DNA of 64,000 bases from Sapientia aquatica (lineage in GTDB: Bacteria > Pseudomonadota > Gammaproteobacteria > Burkholderiales > Burkholderiaceae_D). Made by a program: the position numbers and the translations under genes. Each line of letters opens with the position of its first letter. The stretch's first letter is position 1. The DNA is taken from assembly GCF_004358105.1 (NCBI RefSeq), contig NZ_SMYL01000010.1:85786-149785 (forward strand), in the 5' to 3' direction. The notes below the pieces were generated by a model. It did not search any database. It saw only the letters and a program-made list of their open reading frames with translations, and was not told the DNA's origin. Shown here one piece after another: positions 26,717 through 33,866 of this stretch.

Positions 26717-27184
26717 TTATGACGATTTCTCCGGCAACATTCGGCTGAGTAAATCGATCAGATCACGATAGGTCACGCGTGACTTTTCGATCATGCCGTC
26801 AAAATGGGTGCTGGCCAAAATGTCGTTGGTGGTCAATAGCCCGGGATGGCCTGTGCGTAGGATGACGATTGGTTTTAATGCGCGGTCAGAGTTTTCGTCC
26901 AGCCAGCGCGCTACTTTTAAGCCGGCATCGTGGGTTTCCATCACCATATCAAGCAAAATCAGGTGAATATCGGTTCGGTCGTTGAGGAAGGCGATGCCGT
27001 CAATACTGGAAAAAGCGTGGATTAAATTTAAGCTGCGGTCGTGAATGCGGACGTTTTTGAGTGCGAAGGATGTATTGGTATGAACATCCATATCGTCGTC
27101 AATAATCAAAATGTTCCATTGCTGCTTTGGAACTGAATTCGAGGTGGTGTCGTCGCTTGCGAAGACAAGTTCGTCAATCATCAT
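26717..27184 (-). CDS. Stand-alone response-regulator receiver, DUF3369-type
   Basis: The 155-residue protein starts MMIDELVFASDD and carries a receiver domain with the acidic pocket (ILIIDDDMDVH), the phosphoacceptor aspartate in LILLDMVMETHDAGLKVARW, the switch threonine (VILRTGHPG) and lysine (IEKSRVT). The VMETHDAGLK and RTGHPG wording matches receivers that are normally followed by a DUF3369 domain and an HD-GYP or kinase module, but here the protein ends right after the receiver. No output domain is present, so it would act by protein contact. It is transcribed toward the histidine kinase, 242 bases upstream of it. Confidence 0.9.
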   Translation of the reverse strand: MMIDELVFASDDTTSNSVPKQQWNILIIDDDMDVHTNTSFALKNVRIHDRSLNLIHAFSSIDGIAFLNDRTDIHLILLDMVMETHDAGLKVARWLDENSDRALKPIVILRTGHPGLLTTNDILASTHFDGMIEKSRVTYRDLIDLLSRMLPEKSS

Positions 27185-27694
27185 GGGTAATCTCAGGTCT
27201 AAATAATGGTTTCATTGGCAAAATATAAAAATTTATACGCGCTGCCTTGCTAGAAACTATTTTACAAAAGCAAATTATTTCAGATAAAGCGCCATTGTAA
27301 TGCAAAGATACTATTTCCCAAAAGCAATATTACAAACTACTTAATGAGTCTGTTCCCGGATTTGGATTCAGAGATGATTGTGAAACTGTCTTTTGAACGT
27401 CACAGAAAATAAAAATAAGATTACTCCATTGCGGCCAAAACTATTGTTGTTGAGCACTGTTTTGCCCCACTTTTCTTCGGAGTATTGATTATAAACAACA
27501 GTTTTCGATAAACTGGGCTAGCTGCAGCACCAACCACTATTTTCAAAATAGGTCGCATGCGCAATTTGCCGGACAAAACAAAATTAGTCGCTACACCGCA
27601 CCCATCCAAAATGGAGCTCCGTTAGTCTTCTCAAAGGTGCACAATCCATAGCCCCTAGTGCGGCAAACTTGGCAGTAATCGGCTCAGTAGACAA
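27185..27694. other. Intergenic region without a recognisable gene
   Basis: About 510 AT-rich bases lie between the receiver gene and the NTF2-like gene. Short frames exist on both strands but none has a ribosome binding site with a credible protein. I see no terminator-like hairpin or repeat. Confidence 0.45.
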
Positions 27695-28261
27695 TTACTT
27701 CACCACCTCAAGCTCCCAGTTGACTGAGTAAATCACCGAATTAATCTTCCACCCTTTTCCAGTATTAACGAGTTGCCACGCTTCTTTGCCCCAGTTTTCT
27801 TTATGCCCGTTGATGTGAAAACTATAGTCGAACGTGACGGTGGCAACGTCGCTGTCGGTATCAATGGTGATGTTCCAAAATTTTCCCTCAAAACTCAGAT
27901 TGGAAGCGTTGATCATTCCATCGATCCATTTGGAATAGCTGAATGCGTTAGTACCGCCCGCTTTGGTGGCGCTTGGGTTTTTGGCGTGCTGGGCTTGGTA
28001 AGTCGCATCGCCGGAAACACCGATCCAAGGAATTTCTGTGCCATAAAATAGGCGCACAAATTTGTCTTTATCCTTGCTGATAATCGCACTGCGGAAATCC
28101 TCGATAACTTGTGAAATTTCTCGGATGCTGTCGGTTTTTGCGTCCGCTACCGATTCGTATGGTGCAGCAGAATTAGTCGCTAATATGTCGCTGGAATAAA
28201 CGTGGGAGCATCCTACTACCCAAGCAAAACCTACTATTCCAAGCTGAATAAAGTGGCGCAT
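27695..28261 (-). CDS. Secreted NTF2-like (SnoaL/DUF4440-type) protein
   Basis: The 188-residue protein has a signal peptide (MRHFIQLGIVGFAWVVGCSH, with a cysteine at residue 18 that could be a lipidation site, and cleavage near YSS). The mature part of about 150 residues has the alpha+beta cone layout of NTF2-like proteins: a helix VIEDFRSAIISKDKDKFVRLF followed by long strands (FEGKFWNITIDTDSDVATVT and GKEAWQLVNTGKGWKINSVI). Many such proteins are small-ligand binders or enzymes, and there is no specific catalytic signature here. It is monocistronic. The exact substrate is unknown. Confidence 0.8.
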   Translation of the reverse strand: MRHFIQLGIVGFAWVVGCSHVYSSDILATNSAAPYESVADAKTDSIREISQVIEDFRSAIISKDKDKFVRLFYGTEIPWIGVSGDATYQAQHAKNPSATKAGGTNAFSYSKWIDGMINASNLSFEGKFWNITIDTDSDVATVTFDYSFHINGHKENWGKEAWQLVNTGKGWKINSVIYSVNWELEVVK

Positions 28262-28358
28262 TGTGTGCTTTCGTGGATGAAATAGGGGAACGATTTAAGG
28301 CGGCATGAACTACGCGACAGTAATTTAAAAACTCGACAATAGCAATTAATCGCGCTCA

Positions 28359-29042
28359 TTAAAATAGTTCTCGATTTACCGGTTCGATGGGAATGCTGGA
28401 TGTGCTGAGCTTCTTCGGCGCTGGTTTTGCGCACATCAGATCAGCCGGAAAATTAGTCAAAAAGGTGCGCGCTTGTATCGGATCGCGACAGTTGAGCCAG
28501 TCGTCGTAGGATTCGGCGGGCAAGATGACCAGCGCACGTTTTTCATCTTCCGGCTTATGGAAGCGCTTCATCAAGGGATGCTGATCGGCGTTGATGGTGA
28601 CTTGGGTGAATGAAAACGAAGTGCTTCCGTCGCCCTCAACCCAAGTGCGATATAGACCCGCCACCGCAAAGGGCGCTGCGCTCGCTAAGCCGATCTGCCA
28701 GCGCTCTGCTTTGCCGCTTTCGTAGTTGGGTTCAAAGTAGGCCGTCATGGGAACCAGACAAAGTTGTCCATCGCGCCAAGGCTGGGCAAAACTCCGCAGC
28801 GTGGCAATCGTTTCAGCCCGCGCATTCATGGTGCTGTAACGCTTAACACCCGACGCAATGTGCGACTTAGGAATCATGCTGTACGCACCCAGCAGCGCTT
28901 GGCGTGTGTTGTCGTCACCCACAATAATCGGCGCCACGTAGTCTTGCCATGTCTCCGTTTTCCATTGCGCCGATTCTGGCAAGGGTGCGCCGAATTGAGT
29001 GGCAAGTTGCTGATGATTAGGTGGCAAATAGTTGACGCACAT
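28359..29042 (-). CDS. SRAP-family abasic-site DNA-protein crosslinking protein (YedK/HMCES-like)
   Basis: The 227-residue protein has Cys2 right after the initiator methionine, the residue that forms a thiazolidine crosslink with abasic sites in single-stranded DNA. Other family signatures are STMNARAETI (asparagine binding the AP site), RDGQLCLVPMTAYFEPNYE (conserved glutamate) and HPLMKRFHKPEDEKRALVIL (catalytic histidine and the usual loop). The WYEW-type block is altered (AYFEP), as in a divergent branch of the family. Its role is protecting replication from abasic lesions. It is monocistronic, with no SOS box recognised upstream. Confidence 0.92.
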   Translation of the reverse strand: MCVNYLPPNHQQLATQFGAPLPESAQWKTETWQDYVAPIIVGDDNTRQALLGAYSMIPKSHIASGVKRYSTMNARAETIATLRSFAQPWRDGQLCLVPMTAYFEPNYESGKAERWQIGLASAAPFAVAGLYRTWVEGDGSTSFSFTQVTINADQHPLMKRFHKPEDEKRALVILPAESYDDWLNCRDPIQARTFLTNFPADLMCAKPAPKKLSTSSIPIEPVNRELF

Positions 29043-29351
29043 AGTTGGCTCGGGACGATTGCTCTGGGTTGGACCGATAGTGCGAAATATCTTAGCTGAT
29101 TTTTTGTAGGCGATGGAGCGCTGTTGTCAGAACACAGTGATGTCGAATTTTGCTCTGAGCGCGTTGTGATGTATTTGCGCTAATTAAAAGGGAGAGCTGT
29201 TTTGCCCGCCCGATTGCTAACTGCCGCGGCTATCCAGCTCCAAGGTATGTGCCAATTGGGTACGCTTGACAGCAGTTCTTAACAGCACGCGGCGTTGATC
29301 GTGACGAAAAATAACGATGACTAGGACGACGTTGTATCGTCGCCCAAGGTC
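29043..29351. other. Intergenic region without a recognisable gene
   Basis: This is the roughly 310 bases between the SRAP gene start and the outer-membrane protein stop. No coding frame, hairpin terminator or repeat was identified. Confidence 0.45.
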
Positions 29352-29948
29352 TTAGAAGTAATACAGCGAAACCAAAATGGCCGCTTGATTGCCGTTGAAG
29401 GTAACGTCGTAACCGTTAGGTTTAAATTTTTCTTTAATCCCACGGAATTTGATGCCGACTTCTGGGCTGATGAGGTATTCGATTTCCGCCATTCCACCAA
29501 CAGCGCTATTGAAGTTGTGCTGAACTGCCGACGCGACGCCAGTACCACTTAATTTGACGTGCTCATCAAAGCGCGCGCCCAAGCCCACGCGCCAGGATTT
29601 GTCCAGATAGAAGTAACCCAGAACTTCGACCGGCAAACGCTTAAACGTTAATTCACCATTCACAGCCGAACCGGTGGAAGATTGGTAACCCGCATCAACT
29701 TGTACGGCCAATTTTTCGTTCAGTCGATACGCGCCGCCCAAAAACAAATCCAAGCCATTTCCCGCTTTAATGTTGGTAACGGAGCCATCGGTATAGGTGC
29801 CGACGACAATCGTATCGCCGCCGCGGCCATAACCGAATCCGCCAACCAAACTCACTGGATTGGTCACGGTTTGTGCCATTGAACTAGTTGCCAAGCCAGC
29901 TAGCAATGTGAAGGCGGAGAGCGTCAACATAGTTAATTTACGTGTCAT
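29352..29948 (-). CDS. Outer-membrane beta-barrel protein
   Basis: The ATG at 29948 gives a signal peptide (MTRKLTMLTLSAFTLLAGLA, SSMA cleavage); an ATG at 29960 adds four residues. The mature part of about 175 residues alternates polar and hydrophobic residues in short strands (LDLFLGGAYRLN, LAVQVDAGYQSS, RLPVEVLGYFYLD, WRVGLGARFDEHVKL, GGMAEIEYLI). It ends in a C-terminal phenylalanine (ILVSLYYF), the signature for outer-membrane insertion by BAM. It is a small eight-strand-like barrel of unknown role. An 18-bp palindrome about 100 bases upstream is shared with the neighbouring gene at 30099. Confidence 0.85.
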   Translation of the reverse strand: MTRKLTMLTLSAFTLLAGLATSSMAQTVTNPVSLVGGFGYGRGGDTIVVGTYTDGSVTNIKAGNGLDLFLGGAYRLNEKLAVQVDAGYQSSTGSAVNGELTFKRLPVEVLGYFYLDKSWRVGLGARFDEHVKLSGTGVASAVQHNFNSAVGGMAEIEYLISPEVGIKFRGIKEKFKPNGYDVTFNGNQAAILVSLYYF

Positions 29949-30048
29949 ATTTTTTCTCATTTTTACGGTTAAACGTCGCAATTTGCGTTTTATGGTTGAA
30001 TTGCCATCAGGCAAGTCGCGAGACTAAATTAAATGCCCGCCCTTGTCT

Positions 30049-30066
30049 ATGCCCTAAATAGGGCAT
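30049..30066. promoter_or_regulatory. Palindromic operator candidate upstream of the barrel gene
   Basis: ATGCCCTAAATAGGGCAT is a perfect inverted repeat of two 8-base arms around AA, ending 101 bases upstream of the gene start at 29948. A near-identical element lies at 30823-30840. CCCTA/TAGGG arms resemble binding sites of NarL/BvgA-type regulators, which is an inference. Confidence 0.65.
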
Positions 30067-30098
30067 TTTGTGCGGACTGTGGCGTGGTATTGCTTGCG

Positions 30099-30722
30099 TT
30101 AAACCGGTTCTACTGAGATCGGTGCGGCTAGCTGTTCGGCTTGACCGCTTTTTAAGTCAGCATAGAACTCGGCATTGCTCACCATGAAATACGGCGCTAA
30201 CCATAAAAAGCCGATACCGGCAGTTAGCAGGCACAACAACGCCCAACCAATAAAGCGGCAATGTAGACAGAATAATTTCCACTTATTCCCGCGCATCATT
30301 TCCTTGCTCTTAGTAATTGCTTCGAGCGGGCCGATTTTGTCGTCGTCCACCATGATGTAGAAGGTCATTGAATAGGCATAGGCCGCAATGATGCCGGGGA
30401 TGATCAGCAGCAAAGCCCACAAAATGATAAAAATCGTGCTCAATAAATAAGTGCCCAAGCTCAGCATGCTGCGATTGATATCGCTAAACATTTGCGAAAT
30501 TGTGGCTGGCTGTTGGCGCGAAATCGATAGCACGAACGTAGCCACCCCAATTTGTAGCGCCCCTTCGAGTATGAATTGGATTAGCCCACCGACATTTGGA
30601 ATCCAAGACGGGCAAATCGTGATCAGCAAATACACCACGATAAACCCAATTGCGTTGTCCCATTTGCCTTGCAAGGCAGTCATGGCGCGAGTCATTAAGA
30701 CGGCATTTTCAGTTTTGCTCAA
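30099..30722 (-). CDS. DUF975-like polytopic membrane protein
   Basis: I take the start as TTG 30722 because GGAG sits eight bases before it and the longer frame has no ribosome binding site. ATG 30692 is another option. The product of about 207 residues has four to five hydrophobic segments, including FIVVYLLITICPSWI, YLLSTIFIILWALLLIIPGI and GWALLCLLTAGIGFLWLAP. The IIPGIIAAYAYSMTFYIMVD followed by ITKSKEMMRGNKWKLF is the hallmark of the DUF975 family of bacterial membrane proteins, whose function is unknown. It lies upstream of the barrel gene on the same strand, and both carry the same palindrome about 100 bases before their starts. Confidence 0.85.
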   Translation of the reverse strand: MSKTENAVLMTRAMTALQGKWDNAIGFIVVYLLITICPSWIPNVGGLIQFILEGALQIGVATFVLSISRQQPATISQMFSDINRSMLSLGTYLLSTIFIILWALLLIIPGIIAAYAYSMTFYIMVDDDKIGPLEAITKSKEMMRGNKWKLFCLHCRFIGWALLCLLTAGIGFLWLAPYFMVSNAEFYADLKSGQAEQLAAPISVEPV

Positions 30723-30822
30723 GGTATTCTCCGATGATGAATGTGGTTGAAATTCGTTGCAGCAGTCTTTGGATAGTCGCAGCAAAATGCCATCAAATTA
30801 CAGAGAGGTTGAGAAAATGTCT

Positions 30823-30840
30823 ATGCCCTATTTAGGGTAT
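30823..30840. promoter_or_regulatory. Palindromic operator candidate upstream of the DUF975-like gene
   Basis: ATGCCCTATTTAGGGTAT matches the site at 30049-30066 in both arms apart from one base, and both are preceded by TGTCT. It ends 101 bases upstream of the gene start at 30722, the same distance as the other copy is from its gene. Confidence 0.65.
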
Positions 30841-30871
30841 TCGGAGGATATTTTGGTGGGAAAGGCGTCGA

Positions 30872-30893
30872 TGGCGCTCAAAGTTGAGCGCCA
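30872..30893. other. Hairpin between two genes, no T-run on the downstream side
   Basis: TGGCGCTCAA and TTGAGCGCCA are separated by AG and form a 10-bp perfect inverted repeat just downstream of the methionine sulfoxide reductase gene. On the minus strand the T-run comes before the stem, not after, so it does not look like a normal intrinsic terminator for that gene. Confidence 0.6.
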
Positions 30894-30899
30894 AAAAAA

Positions 30900-31400
30900 T
30901 TAAAAACCAGTCTGAGCGATAAAAATTGCTACCAACTTTTCCAAGCCAACTTGATCTTCCTGCGTAAATCGCGCCAGCGAAGGACTGTCGATGTCGAATA
31001 CGCCAACTACTTTGTCGTTGACGATCAAGGGAATCACGATTTCGGAATTGGAGGCTGAATCGCAGGCGATGTGGCCAGGGAATTCGTGCACGTCTGTTAC
31101 CAAAATGGTACGACGCTCAGCCGCGGAAGTGCCGCATACGCCTTTGCCAAACGGGATGCGGGCGCAGGCGACTTTGCCTTGGAACGGGCCGACCAATAAT
31201 TCGGGTGCGGCATCGGCCTTTTTGCTGGCCGTGGTTAAGTAAAAACCAGCCCAGTTCAAATCAGCAATGGTGTCGTAGATGAAGGCAGAAAACTGCGCCG
31301 CGTTGGCGACTAAATCGGTTTCGCTTTCGAGCAGACTGGCCAATTGCAAAGCCAGTAAATCGTAGTCGGGTTTGGTGGCAGCGGTTGGGGCGATGAACAT
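30900..31400 (-). CDS. Free methionine-(R)-sulfoxide reductase (GAF domain)
   Basis: The 166-residue single GAF domain matches the YebR/fRMsr family, which reduces free methionine-R-sulfoxide. The three characteristic cysteines are present at 79, 89 and 113 (KVACARIPFGKGVCGTSA and GHIACDSASNSE), with the same 10 and 24 residue spacing as in characterised enzymes. The core block NSEIVIPLIVNDKVVGVFDI closes the substrate pocket. The protein is cytoplasmic. It lies downstream of the PBP1C gene on the same strand after a 50-base gap. Confidence 0.94.
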   Translation of the reverse strand: MFIAPTAATKPDYDLLALQLASLLESETDLVANAAQFSAFIYDTIADLNWAGFYLTTASKKADAAPELLVGPFQGKVACARIPFGKGVCGTSAAERRTILVTDVHEFPGHIACDSASNSEIVIPLIVNDKVVGVFDIDSPSLARFTQEDQVGLEKLVAIFIAQTGF

Positions 31401-31451
31401 GGTGTTTAGCGATTAAAAATTGGAATGCGGCATTTTATCGCTGATTGCTCG

Positions 31452-33833
31452 TTATTGCATTTGTACGCTGACCGCAATTCGGTCGTAGTTGCCAAGATTA
31501 TCAAACGCGGTAATGTCGTAGCGACCAGCGCTGCTAAATTTGATGGTTTGATTGCGCCCATTGCCATTGATTAGGCGACCGTTGAGCATCCAATTGATTT
31601 CACCATGCGCGCCCCGCAGCTCCAGTTTGGCTTCGGGCAGTTTGCCGCCGTTGGCTTGGCGGATGACCTCGCCGTCATTGAGTCCCATGATTTTTAAACG
31701 ATTGCCATCGCTGTAGTTCGCGCTTGCGGCGCAAGCGTTATCCCATTCTGGCGGCAGTGATTTTTGGCGTAAATCGGCGTCCAGCCACAGTTCTAAGCCT
31801 GCTGGCCAGCGAATTAATTGTTTTTGTTGATACGCATGTTTGGCGCAATCCGGTAGCACTCGCTTGCCGCTTTGTTGATCAACAAAAAAGGTCAGTTGCG
31901 GTGTGCTGGCCTGCAAGCGATCAGGGAAAGTCGGTGGCGCGATGCCGTTCAATGTCCAAGCGGTACGTTGCAAGGGACAGAGTTGTTCAATATCGACGCC
32001 TTGCCCTAAATCGCTTAAACGCGTGCCGGATGGCCAGCAGATTTTCTCTTGCTGTACGTTGGCGGGAACTGGATTGGGGCTGAGATTTCTTCCATCTGGT
32101 AAGGCGGTAAAGATATCCACCAATAACGGTGCGGCGACATTGGCGCCAAAGAAGCCGGGATTGGGAGTGCCATCGGGTCGTCCAACCCACACGCCAACGG
32201 TGTAACGTTGGCTAACTCCAACCGCCCACGCATCGCGGAAGCCAAAGCTGGTTCCGGTCTTCCACGCGATGCCGCGATAGCTACCATTGCCCTCGACAGC
32301 ACGTCCGACTGGCCCACCGGTTTCCAAAATATCGCGCACGATAAAGGCCGCACCTTCGCTCATCATGCGCCGTTCTTGCAGTGGATCCGCAGCGACAAAA
32401 CGTGGCGTGATCGCAATACCTTTGCGAGCCAGCGCAGAATAAGCGCCCACCATGTCTTCCAAGCGCGCACCAGCGCCTCCCAAAATTACGCTTAAATTCG
32501 GTGTCGCGCCTTTAGGGAATTCCAGTTTCAACCCGCCACGCCGCAGCATTGCCACAAACGGCGTTGGCCCCAAGCGATCCAGGACTTCCACCGCGGGTAC
32601 GTTGAGCGACTTCACCAAGGCTTCAGAGACGCTCACCGGCCCATGAAAATTTTGCTGGAAATTTCCCGGCTGGTAGCCCGAAAACGATTGCGGCGTATCA
32701 GACAGCAGCGACTCGGAATGAATTAAGCCTTCGTCCAACGCAAAACCATATAAAAACGGTTTTAGTGTCGAACCGGGCGAACGCGAAGCGCGCACCATGT
32801 CCACATCGCTAAAGCGCTCGCGGTCGGTAAAGTCAGCCGAACCAGCATAAGCCACCACTTCGCCAGTGCTATTCTCTATTACCATTGCCGCCATAGAAAT
32901 ACGCTGCGGCAGCACGTTGACCCGATCAAGCAGCAAGGTTTCCACCGTTTGCTGATCGATGCTGTTGATAGTGGTGTCGATGCGTAACTTGCCCGGATAT
33001 TGGCCTTTCATGCGCTGTGCTAGCAAGGGCGCTAATAAGGGTTCACGAACCGTTAAGGCAGAAATCGGTTCGCTCAATGCGTCATTAATATCGGCCGTGC
33101 TCCAAACGCCTTGCATACGACGCGCCACTTTATCGCGCGCTGCTTGGGCTTTGTGTGGATTGCGGTCGGGGCGCAAGACGGAAGGCAATTGCGGCAATAC
33201 CGTGAGCAACGCGGCTTCGGCGTGTGTTAAGCGCTTGGCTGGCTTGCCCAAATAAGCGCGACTGGCGGCTTCCACGCCCTCCAATACGCCGCCCATGGGC
33301 GCAAAGTTCATGTACAAATCGAGGATCTCTTTTTTGGAATAGTGGCATTCCAATTGCAGTGCGCGAAACATCTGCACCAGCTTGCCTTGGACCGTGCGCG
33401 GCGTGGGATCCAAGATGCGCGCCACTTGCATGGTCAGCGTCGAGCCACCCGAAATAATGCGTCCATAACGCGCCCATTGATACGCAGCGCGTAGCATCGA
33501 AAACGGATTAATCCCCGGATGCCACCAAAAATTTTTATCCTCGTAATGAATCAGTGATTGGATGTAATAAGGCGATACTGCCTCCAACTTAACCGGATGC
33601 CGCCAAATATGCGCCCGATCAGGAAAGGCCCGCAACGGCGTGCCGTCTTTAGCCACCACAATCACATTAATTGAATCGTGACCCGGTGGAGGCAGAGGGA
33701 AAAACCAATCCGCAATCAGCAACAGAATAAGAATCGCCGCGCCGCAGCAGCACACAACGCCATAGCCGATTTGGTGTAATCGGATATGGCGTTTGATCTG
33801 CTTGATAAAATTTACTAACTGCGTTTTAACCAC
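31452..33833 (-). CDS. pbpC: Penicillin-binding protein 1C (bifunctional peptidoglycan synthase)
   Basis: The 793-residue protein, with a GTG start at 33833, has an N-terminal membrane anchor (YGVVCCCGAAILILLLIADW) and a GT51 glycosyltransferase domain (IHYEDKNFWWHPGINPFSML; ISGGSTLTMQVARI). A transpeptidase domain follows with the SxxK site (RSPGSTLKPFLYG) and KTGT (AWKTGTSFGFRDAW). The C-terminus has the PBP1C-specific beta domain (AHGEINWMLNGRLI). It is a periplasmic cell-wall polymerase and crosslinker. It follows the alpha-2-macroglobulin gene by 33 bases, the same pairing seen in many Proteobacteria, where the macroglobulin protects the envelope while PBP1C repairs the wall. Confidence 0.97.
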   Translation of the reverse strand: MVKTQLVNFIKQIKRHIRLHQIGYGVVCCCGAAILILLLIADWFFPLPPPGHDSINVIVVAKDGTPLRAFPDRAHIWRHPVKLEAVSPYYIQSLIHYEDKNFWWHPGINPFSMLRAAYQWARYGRIISGGSTLTMQVARILDPTPRTVQGKLVQMFRALQLECHYSKKEILDLYMNFAPMGGVLEGVEAASRAYLGKPAKRLTHAEAALLTVLPQLPSVLRPDRNPHKAQAARDKVARRMQGVWSTADINDALSEPISALTVREPLLAPLLAQRMKGQYPGKLRIDTTINSIDQQTVETLLLDRVNVLPQRISMAAMVIENSTGEVVAYAGSADFTDRERFSDVDMVRASRSPGSTLKPFLYGFALDEGLIHSESLLSDTPQSFSGYQPGNFQQNFHGPVSVSEALVKSLNVPAVEVLDRLGPTPFVAMLRRGGLKLEFPKGATPNLSVILGGAGARLEDMVGAYSALARKGIAITPRFVAADPLQERRMMSEGAAFIVRDILETGGPVGRAVEGNGSYRGIAWKTGTSFGFRDAWAVGVSQRYTVGVWVGRPDGTPNPGFFGANVAAPLLVDIFTALPDGRNLSPNPVPANVQQEKICWPSGTRLSDLGQGVDIEQLCPLQRTAWTLNGIAPPTFPDRLQASTPQLTFFVDQQSGKRVLPDCAKHAYQQKQLIRWPAGLELWLDADLRQKSLPPEWDNACAASANYSDGNRLKIMGLNDGEVIRQANGGKLPEAKLELRGAHGEINWMLNGRLINGNGRNQTIKFSSAGRYDITAFDNLGNYDRIAVSVQMQ

Positions 33834-33866
33834 AAGTTAAGACCAATTGTGATACGGTTTGATGGA

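Noticed and set aside
27421..27609. Minus-strand frame of 62 residues in the gap after the receiver gene
   Set aside because: No ribosome binding site, no family and unremarkable composition. Most likely a chance frame.
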